Source: JAJBWD01 sp041821285
Lineage (GTDB): Bacteria > Bacillota > Clostridia > Clostridiales > Clostridiaceae
NCBI GenBank assembly: GCA_041821285.1
Contig: JBGUER010000092.1
Coordinates: 1 to 12,470 of the forward strand
Direction: 5' to 3'
DNA length: 12,470 nt
Below are positions 8,326-12,470 of the stretch, piece after piece. The translations under genes were made by a program, and so were the position numbers. The notes under the pieces were generated by a model. It did not search any database. It saw nothing but the letters and a program-made list of their open reading frames with translations, and was not told where the DNA came from. Each line of letters opens with the position of its first letter. Position 1 is the stretch's first letter.

Positions 8326-9272
8326 TTTTTATTCTCAGCTCCCTCTTTTAATAACTGGGTAAATATATCTTCTAAAGATAAATCCTCATTTTTCATCATT
8401 AAAATTGGACAATTTGAATTACTAAATGCATAAAAAATATCCTGTCTTATGTCATAATCTTTTTTACTTTCTATTATAATATCAATGGTACCGTATTCAT
8501 TTGATCCATTATCTAAAACTCTATCAATTTGTGATATATTAAATACAATTCTCTTAACAGTCTTAAAATCACCCTTTACTCGAACCATAACTCTATTACC
8601 ACCATTTATCATTTTAGAAAGCTGACCATTTGTTCCTTGAGCTGCTATTTCTCCTTTGTTGATAATTAGACTTCTATCACAAACATCATTTACCTCATCC
8701 AAAATATGAGAACTTAATATTACTGTGTGCTTCCCACCTAAATCCTTTATCAAGTCTCTCACTTGAATTATTTCCTTAAGCTCTAAGCCAGCAGTAGGTT
8801 CATCTAAAACAAGTATTTTAGGATCACCAACTAAAGCCTGTCCTATGGCAACTCTCTGTTTATACCCCTTAGATAAATTTTTAATTAATTTCCCTCGAAC
8901 ATCAATTATATTTACAAGTTGAAGTATTTTTTCAAGTTGTTCCTTTCCTTCACTGTTGTGAACCTTCTTAATATCAGATACAAATTTCAGATATTCATTA
9001 ACTGTCATATCTCCATATAAAGGTGGAAATTCTGGAAGATATCCTATTTTTCTTTTAATATGTTTAGGATTATCTAAAATATCCATACCTTCAACTAAAA
9101 CTTTTCCTGTAGTTTGTGATAAACATCCTGTTAGAATATTCATTAAAGTGGATTTTCCTGCACCATTAGGACCTAATACACCCAATATTTCCCCCTGATT
9201 TATTTTAAAATTAATATTATTAAGCGCAATATAATTACCGTATTTTTTAGTAAGTTTTTGTACTTCTACCAT
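8322..9272 (-). CDS. ABC transporter ATP-binding protein, GldA-like
   Basis: This is a 316-residue nucleotide-binding subunit that drives the permease encoded next to it. Walker A is GPNGAGKST (34-42), the signature is LSKGYKQR (133-140), Walker B is ILVLDEPTAG (153-162) and the H-loop histidine is H189 in SSHIL. About 90 further residues after the core form the C-terminal extension common in the ABC-2 exporter class. A role in antibiotic or peptide export cannot be ruled in or out from sequence. The ATG at 9272 follows a modest GGGGGAA ribosome site. I could not find a convincing sigma-A promoter in the 127 bases upstream, so it may be read from the dipeptidase gene or use another sigma factor. 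Confidence 0.92.
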   Translation of the reverse strand: MVEVQKLTKKYGNYIALNNINFKINQGEILGVLGPNGAGKSTLMNILTGCLSQTTGKVLVEGMDILDNPKHIKRKIGYLPEFPPLYGDMTVNEYLKFVSDIKKVHNSEGKEQLEKILQLVNIIDVRGKLIKNLSKGYKQRVAIGQALVGDPKILVLDEPTAGLELKEIIQVRDLIKDLGGKHTVILSSHILDEVNDVCDRSLIINKGEIAAQGTNGQLSKMINGGNRVMVRVKGDFKTVKRIVFNISQIDRVLDNGSNEYGTIDIIIESKKDYDIRQDIFYAFSNSNCPILMMKNEDLSLEDIFTQLLKEGAENKN

Positions 9273-9368
9273 ATAATTTCCCCCGTTTAATGTTATGCAC
9301 TAATACACTCATCACTAAATACCTAGGTTTACATTTTATTCTTACTTTGTTACACAGTTTCTACAAAA

Positions 9369-9389
9369 ATGTTAATTTTTTATGAACAT
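9369..9389 (-). terminator. Weak A/T-rich terminator-like hairpin after the dipeptidase gene
   Basis: ATGTT (9389-9385) can pair with AACAT (9373-9369), with an inner AT/AT extension past a mismatch, followed in the minus direction by a short T-run. The stem has almost no G-C pairs, so read-through into the ABC operon is likely. Confidence 0.3.
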
Positions 9390-9399
9390 AAATTATATA

Positions 9400-10194
9400 T
9401 CACTCTAAAAATTCTTTCAATTCTGCATCTTTATGTTGATATTTAGCTATATCTACATCATTATAATGCCACCATTCAGTAGTTATTGTTTTAAACCCTG
9501 CATCTACCATAGCTTCAGTTAATATATCAACATTATTTTTAGCCACATCTGTAACCTCATTATTATTTCTTGAAGCTTTTGTTGAAAAATCATCAAATTC
9601 AGATGGCATCTCTATTTCATTTCCTTCTAAATCCACTAAAGTAACATCAACCGCACAACCGGTATTATGACTATCACCTGTGGCAGGATTCGCTACATAT
9701 CTAGTATCAGGGCAAATACTCCAAAATATTTTCTGAGCATATTTAGGTCTATATCCATCTAATATTTTTATTTTATACCCAAGTTTTTTCAAACTTTCAT
9801 TAGCTTTTTTTAATTTTACCGCCGTTTCAAAATTTAAAGCACAAATATCTTCCTTATATATAACTTGTCCAGTAAAATTATTTGCTGTTGCATATCTTAA
9901 ATCTATTATTATAGAACTATCTATATCTTCAATTAAAACAAGTCCATCAATAATTTTTAAATCTTCTAAATTTTTTTCTTCCGCCTTATCCAATCTTTCT
10001 CGAAGTTCTTCTATTTCTGTGTTTAAATTGTCTATTTCGCCCTGGTTTTCATCTATTTTTAATTGCAATTCATTATTGCTGTTTTTTAAAAGAACCATCT
10101 TGCTTTTCTCACTTTGCTGTTTTTTTATGAAAATAAACGCCACAGTAGACACTATTATTACAAGCATAAAAAAATAAGCTAATTTTTTTTTCAT
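9400..10194 (-). CDS. Membrane-anchored VanX-like D-Ala-D-Ala dipeptidase (peptidase M15)
   Basis: The C-terminal two thirds is an M15 zinc peptidase of the VanX/DdpX type, which cuts D-Ala-D-Ala. It has DGYRP (146-150, with the transition-state arginine R149), the zinc motif SHNTGCAVDVT (175-185, H176 and D183) and EWWHY (240-244, E240 base, H243 zinc). All expected catalytic residues are present. Unlike cytosolic VanX, it begins with a basic tip, a membrane segment (about 6-23) and a heptad-like coiled coil rich in Glu, Lys and Leu (about 37-80). This predicts an enzyme tethered outside the membrane. No vanA/vanH-type ligase or dehydrogenase is nearby, so glycopeptide resistance is not indicated; wall turnover or dipeptide scavenging is more likely. 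The ATG at 10194 has GGAGG seven bases upstream. Confidence 0.88.
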   Translation of the reverse strand: MKKKLAYFFMLVIIVSTVAFIFIKKQQSEKSKMVLLKNSNNELQLKIDENQGEIDNLNTEIEELRERLDKAEEKNLEDLKIIDGLVLIEDIDSSIIIDLRYATANNFTGQVIYKEDICALNFETAVKLKKANESLKKLGYKIKILDGYRPKYAQKIFWSICPDTRYVANPATGDSHNTGCAVDVTLVDLEGNEIEMPSEFDDFSTKASRNNNEVTDVAKNNVDILTEAMVDAGFKTITTEWWHYNDVDIAKYQHKDAELKEFLE

Positions 10195-10213
10195 ATGCAC
10201 ACCTCCTATAAAA

Positions 10214-10243
10214 TTGACACAACAAATAAACTAATAGTATAAT
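10214..10243 (+). promoter_or_regulatory. Sigma-A-type promoter of the kinase-phosphatase operon
   Basis: TTGACA (10214-10219), an 18-base spacer and TATAAT (10238-10243) are consensus boxes and place the start near 10250. The same -10 region read on the other strand gives TATACT (10241-10236), a plausible -10 for the divergent dipeptidase gene, with only a weak ATGTTA -35 at 10264-10259. The two promoters therefore appear to overlap. Confidence 0.82.
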
Positions 10244-10291
10244 TTGATTAACTTATTATAACATAATAAATTAATGAAAGATGGGATAAAT

Positions 10292-11167
10292 ATGGATAAA
10301 CCAATAAAAAGAGTTGCTGCTATAAATGATCTCTCAGGATTTGGAAGGGCCTCATTGCTATCCATTATACCTGTATTATCAACTATGGGAGTTCAAGTTT
10401 GTCCAGTTCCTACAGCTATTTTATCTACTCATACTGGCGATTTTGAAGATTATAGTTTTGTTGATTTAACAGATTCAATGGAAGATTATTTTATGCACTG
10501 GAAAAAATTAAATATAGAATTTGATTGTATATACACAGGATTTCTAGGCTCTACAAAACAAATAAACCTTATATCTAAGTTTCTTGATTTATTTTCTAAT
10601 GAAAAAACTTTAAAAGTAATAGACCCTGTTATGGCGGACCAAGGGAAGCTTTATAGTACTATGGACAATAATATGATAATATCTATGAAAAAACTTGTTA
10701 AAAAAGCAGATATAATAACTCCAAACTTCACAGAAGCTTGTTTCCTTCTTGGAAAACCCTATAAAAATAATATAGAACATGAAGAAATAAAAGAATATCT
10801 TATAAAATTGTCCAATATGGGCCCAGATATAGTAATAATAACTAGTGTTCCTGAAAACACCAATAATAACTCCACTAGTGTTATAGCTTACGATAAATCT
10901 CATAATGCATTTTGGAAAACTTCGTGCACATTTATACCCGCATATTATCCAGGAACAGGAGACATATTTACAAGCGTGGTTATAGGAAGTTTACTTCAAG
11001 GTGATAGTCTCCCAATAGCCTTAGATCGGGCAGTTCAATTTATTTACGGTGGAATAAAAGCAAGTTTTGGTTTTGATTATCCTAAAAGAGAAGGTATACT
11101 CCTTGAAAAAGTTTTAGGAAATCTTAATCTACCAGTTCTTCTTAGCAGCTATGAAATATTCGAGTAA
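10292..11167 (+). CDS. Pyridoxal/pyridoxamine kinase-like protein (PfkB/ribokinase superfamily)
   Basis: This 291-residue cytoplasmic kinase belongs to the PdxK/PdxY branch that phosphorylates B6 vitamers with ATP in PLP salvage. The N-terminal AINDLSGFGRASL is typical of the branch. DPVMAD (111-116), the TPNFTE motif (143-148) and the anion-hole and catalytic GTGD (221-224, D224) are all present. Substrate choice within the family is not certain from sequence. I prefer the ATG at 10292 (MDKPIKRVAAIND) because the family opens there and a partial ribosome site AAAGATGGG precedes it. The earlier in-frame ATG at 10274 has no ribosome site. It is the first gene of a two-gene operon, 16 nt before the phosphatase gene. 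PLP is the cofactor of ThrC on the other strand. Confidence 0.85.
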   Translation: MDKPIKRVAAINDLSGFGRASLLSIIPVLSTMGVQVCPVPTAILSTHTGDFEDYSFVDLTDSMEDYFMHWKKLNIEFDCIYTGFLGSTKQINLISKFLDLFSNEKTLKVIDPVMADQGKLYSTMDNNMIISMKKLVKKADIITPNFTEACFLLGKPYKNNIEHEEIKEYLIKLSNMGPDIVIITSVPENTNNNSTSVIAYDKSHNAFWKTSCTFIPAYYPGTGDIFTSVVIGSLLQGDSLPIALDRAVQFIYGGIKASFGFDYPKREGILLEKVLGNLNLPVLLSSYEIFE

Positions 11168-11183
11168 AATAGAAGGTGATAAC

Positions 11184-11978
11184 ATGAAAAAAATAGATTA
11201 CCATATTCATTCAACAAATTCCTTTGATGGTAAATCAACTATATTAGAAATGTGCAAAGCTAGTATTGACAATAAAATAGATGAAATATGCTTTACAGAA
11301 CATTTTTCTATAGATAAAGATATACCAACTTATGGATTTTTAGATTTTAATAAATATTCTAGAGAAATAGATGATGCTAGAAATATTTTTCATGGAAGGT
11401 TAAAAATACATAAGGGTCTTGAAATATGTGAACCTTATTTCAATAAAGAAATACTTAAAGAAACTATAAAGGACCAAAATTTAGATTTTATTTTAGGTTC
11501 CGTTCATAATATGAAAAAAACAAAATTAAGAAATTATATAGAAGGTAAAACTAATAAAGAAGTATATGAAGGTTATTTTAAAGAAATATATCAAATGGTA
11601 TTATTATCTGATATAGATGCTATAGCGCACTTAGACTTACTGAAACGATATGCTTATGATTCTTTAGGCAATTATAGTTTTATTGAACATGAAGAATTAA
11701 TTTATGATATTTTAAAATTGGCTATAAAAAGAGATATAGCCATAGAAATAAACACTTCAGGTCTTCGCTGTAATTCATTAGAGTGTTTTCCATCCGTATC
11801 TGTAATAAAAGCTTATAAATCTCTTGGTGGAGAGCTAATAACTATAGGTTCTGATGCACACAATACAAAATATTTATCCTATGAATATTTTAACCAGATC
11901 AAACTGCTTAAAAGCCTTGGTTTTAAATATATATATGTTTATGAAAAAAGAAAACAAAAATCAATATCTCTAGAATAA
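11184..11978 (+). CDS. hisJ: Histidinol-phosphatase, PHP type
   Basis: The 264-residue protein is a PHP-domain metal-dependent phosphatase of the HisJ/HisK kind, which removes phosphate from histidinol phosphate to give histidinol, the substrate of HisD. Metal ligands visible are the HIH pair (H7, H9), EH at 39-40, E80, H108 in GSVHNM, H149 in AHLDLLKRY, and D224/H226 in GSDAH. The ALDLL/KRY segment and length fit HisJ better than PHP DNA polymerase domains or tyrosine-phosphatase CpsB. The ATG at 11184 has AGAAGGTGAT directly before it. A frame 11 codons longer overlaps the kinase gene and has no ribosome site. It is outside the his operon but within 10 kb of it. Other phosphoesters as substrate remain possible. 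Confidence 0.82.
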   Translation: MKKIDYHIHSTNSFDGKSTILEMCKASIDNKIDEICFTEHFSIDKDIPTYGFLDFNKYSREIDDARNIFHGRLKIHKGLEICEPYFNKEILKETIKDQNLDFILGSVHNMKKTKLRNYIEGKTNKEVYEGYFKEIYQMVLLSDIDAIAHLDLLKRYAYDSLGNYSFIEHEELIYDILKLAIKRDIAIEINTSGLRCNSLECFPSVSVIKAYKSLGGELITIGSDAHNTKYLSYEYFNQIKLLKSLGFKYIYVYEKRKQKSISLE

Positions 11979-11982
11979 CAAA

Positions 11983-12008
11983 AACCCTATAAGTTTCCTT
12001 ATAGGGTT
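11983..12008. terminator. Bidirectional intrinsic terminator between convergent genes
   Basis: AACCCTATAAG (11983-11993) pairs perfectly with CTTATAGGGTT (11998-12008) around a TTTC loop. Read on the plus strand it ends the kinase-phosphatase operon, followed by AATTTTAATATT. Read on the minus strand it ends the zinc-ribbon gene, followed by a run of Ts. The hairpin begins four bases after the phosphatase stop and 14 bases after the zinc-ribbon stop. Confidence 0.92.
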
Positions 12009-12021
12009 AATTTTAATATTA

Positions 12022-12198
12022 TTATCTTCTGAATCCTCTATTGCTATTGCTGTTATTCTTTTGTTTTCTTGCTCTTCTACAATCAGGGCATCTCTGTGGT
12101 TCATTTTCAAAACCTTTTTCTTTGTAAAAAGCTTGTTCTCCTTCAGTGAAAACAAATTCTTTTCCACAATCTTTACATGTTACTGTCTTATCTGCCAT
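12022..12198 (-). CDS. Small zinc-ribbon protein (58 residues)
   Basis: The protein begins MADKTVTCKDCGKEFVFTEG and ends in a basic, Asn- and Arg-rich tail (RRARKQKNNSNSNRGFRR). Two knuckles, CKDC (8-11) and CPDC (37-40), form a four-cysteine zinc site, with EGEQAFYKEKGFENEP between them. This matches a small zinc-ribbon family common in clostridia whose function is not established. The basic tail and the neighbouring RNA helicase suggest nucleic-acid binding, which is inference. The start is clear: GGAGG lies nine bases before the ATG at 12198. It has its own promoter, a structured leader of about 115 nt and its own terminator. A longer frame on the same strand (11970-12167) reads this region out of frame and should not be called. 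Confidence 0.93.
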   Translation of the reverse strand: MADKTVTCKDCGKEFVFTEGEQAFYKEKGFENEPQRCPDCRRARKQKNNSNSNRGFRR

Positions 12199-12313
12199 TT
12201 TAACATTCCTCCTTTTTCAGATTAAGATTTAAAAAGTATTCAACTAAATTTCTGAAAAAAGAAATGTTGGTAACCAAATTAAATCTTCTTAGTAGCCACA
12301 AACGCTACACTAC
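12199..12313 (-). promoter_or_regulatory. Structured 5' leader of the zinc-ribbon gene, candidate translational switch
   Basis: In the RNA, a first hairpin forms from TAGTGTAGC and GCTACTA (12312-12290, with a two-base bulge). Downstream, two exclusive folds are possible. In fold A, AAGATTTAA (12287-12279) pairs with TTAAATCTT (12232-12224) and encloses the hairpins TTGG/CCAA (12277-12267) and ATTTCT/AGAAAT (12265-12248). In fold B, 12264-12251 pairs with TCTGAAAAAGGAGG (12221-12208) over 14 contiguous positions, three of them G-U, covering the entire ribosome site. The RNA is long for a 58-residue protein. I recognise no known riboswitch class; cold, zinc or protein control is possible. Confidence 0.5.
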
Positions 12314-12319
12314 TCTGTA

Positions 12320-12348
12320 ATTATACCATACAGATATTGCATAATCAA
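12320..12348 (-). promoter_or_regulatory. Extended -10 sigma-A promoter of the zinc-ribbon gene
   Basis: On the minus strand, TTGATT (12348-12343), a 17-base spacer and TATAAT (12325-12320) preceded by TGG give an extended -10 promoter with start near 12313. The -35 begins 13 bases after the helicase stop, with no terminator between, so helicase transcripts may also read through into this gene. Confidence 0.82.
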
Positions 12349-12360
12349 TATATTAGGAAT

Positions 12361-12470
12361 TTATTTTTTCGCAAGCTGCACTTTAAATTTTTTTCCTTTT
12401 ATAGTTCTATTAGAAAGCTCTTTTAAAACTAAATCTCCTTTGTTAGCTAAAATATCTACATAGGATACAT
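12361..12470 (-). CDS. DEAD-box RNA helicase, C-terminal fragment (cut by window edge)
   Basis: The last 35 codons of a gene entering from the right end are present. The peptide runs from VSYVDILANKGDLVLKELSN to the end KGKKFKVQLAKK. This matches the last strands of the DbpA-type RNA-binding domain found at the C-terminus of bacterial DEAD-box helicases: a Tyr/Phe-V-D/E-V strand, a helix ending in a conserved L-N/S-N/G-R, then the IKGKKxxVxLAK strand. Such helicases unwind RNA in ribosome assembly, mRNA decay or cold adaptation. The motor domains lie outside the window, so neither the subfamily nor a gene name can be given. Confidence 0.72.
   Translation of the reverse strand, partial: VSYVDILANKGDLVLKELSNRTIKGKKFKVQLAKK

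Noticed and set aside
9321..9328. Palindrome ACCTAGGT upstream of the ABC operon
   Set aside because: It is only 8 bases with no extended symmetry, so too short to call an operator.
9273..9399. Searched for a sigma-A promoter of the ABC operon
   Set aside because: Candidates such as TTAACA followed by TAACAA have only weak -10 matches, so none could be supported.
9400..10194. Glycopeptide-resistance gene
   Set aside because: The active site is VanX-like, but no VanH, ligase or VanR/VanS neighbours are present and the protein is membrane-anchored.
10610..10903. Open frame on the minus strand inside the B6 kinase gene
   Set aside because: The frame lies entirely antisense to a well-supported gene. 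Its Tyr/Phe-rich composition is typical of an A/T-rich antisense shadow, and it has no ribosome site.
11970..12167. 65-codon reading frame on the minus strand
   Set aside because: It reads the zinc-ribbon gene out of frame, runs through its terminator hairpin and has no ribosome site.

Overview
The window is a low-GC, gene-dense stretch that reads as a Clostridium-like member of the Firmicutes. Evidence for this is the strong A/T bias of codons and spacers, purine-rich GGAGG ribosome sites before most genes, consensus sigma-A promoters, the two-subunit (short HisG plus HisZ) ATP phosphoribosyltransferase, and a small zinc-ribbon protein of a type common in clostridia. I see no insertion sequence, integrase, phage gene, tRNA, rRNA or CRISPR array. 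This looks like chromosomal core with a few accessory genes.

Layout from left to right. Positions 1-2000 (minus strand) are the head of a histidine operon, transcribed hisZ-hisG-hisD, with hisD cut by the window edge. Positions 2152-5833 (minus) are a threonine operon, thrC-thrB-hom. It starts from a consensus promoter near 6000 through a ~144-nt leader that ends in an intrinsic terminator and carries a near-consensus T-box. It ends at a strong terminator (2111-2147), directly before the his promoter. Positions 6057-9272 (minus) are a three-gene ABC exporter of the GldA/GldF/GldG type (ATPase, permease, auxiliary protein). Positions 9400-10194 (minus) encode a membrane-anchored VanX-like D-Ala-D-Ala dipeptidase. 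Divergent from it, 10292-11978 (plus) is a two-gene operon of a pyridoxal/pyridoxamine kinase-like protein and a PHP-type histidinol phosphatase. A shared bidirectional terminator at 11983-12008 separates it from a convergent 58-residue zinc-ribbon gene (12022-12198, minus), which has its own promoter and a structured leader of about 115 nt. The window ends in the C-terminus of a DEAD-box RNA helicase (12361-12470, minus).

How the genes work together. The HisZ/HisG complex does the first step of histidine synthesis, HisD the last two, and the PHP phosphatase on the plus strand could supply the histidinol-phosphate phosphatase step. Hom, ThrB and ThrC convert aspartate semialdehyde to threonine. 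ThrC needs pyridoxal phosphate, which the kinase-like protein may help salvage. The VanX-like enzyme and the ABC exporter face the cell envelope. The helicase and the zinc-ribbon protein look like RNA or stress functions.

I found no clearly new multi-gene system. The most interesting parts are two RNA leaders: the unusually short T-box-like attenuator before thrC, and the leader of the zinc-ribbon gene, which can fold into two mutually exclusive shapes, one of which hides the whole Shine-Dalgarno sequence.
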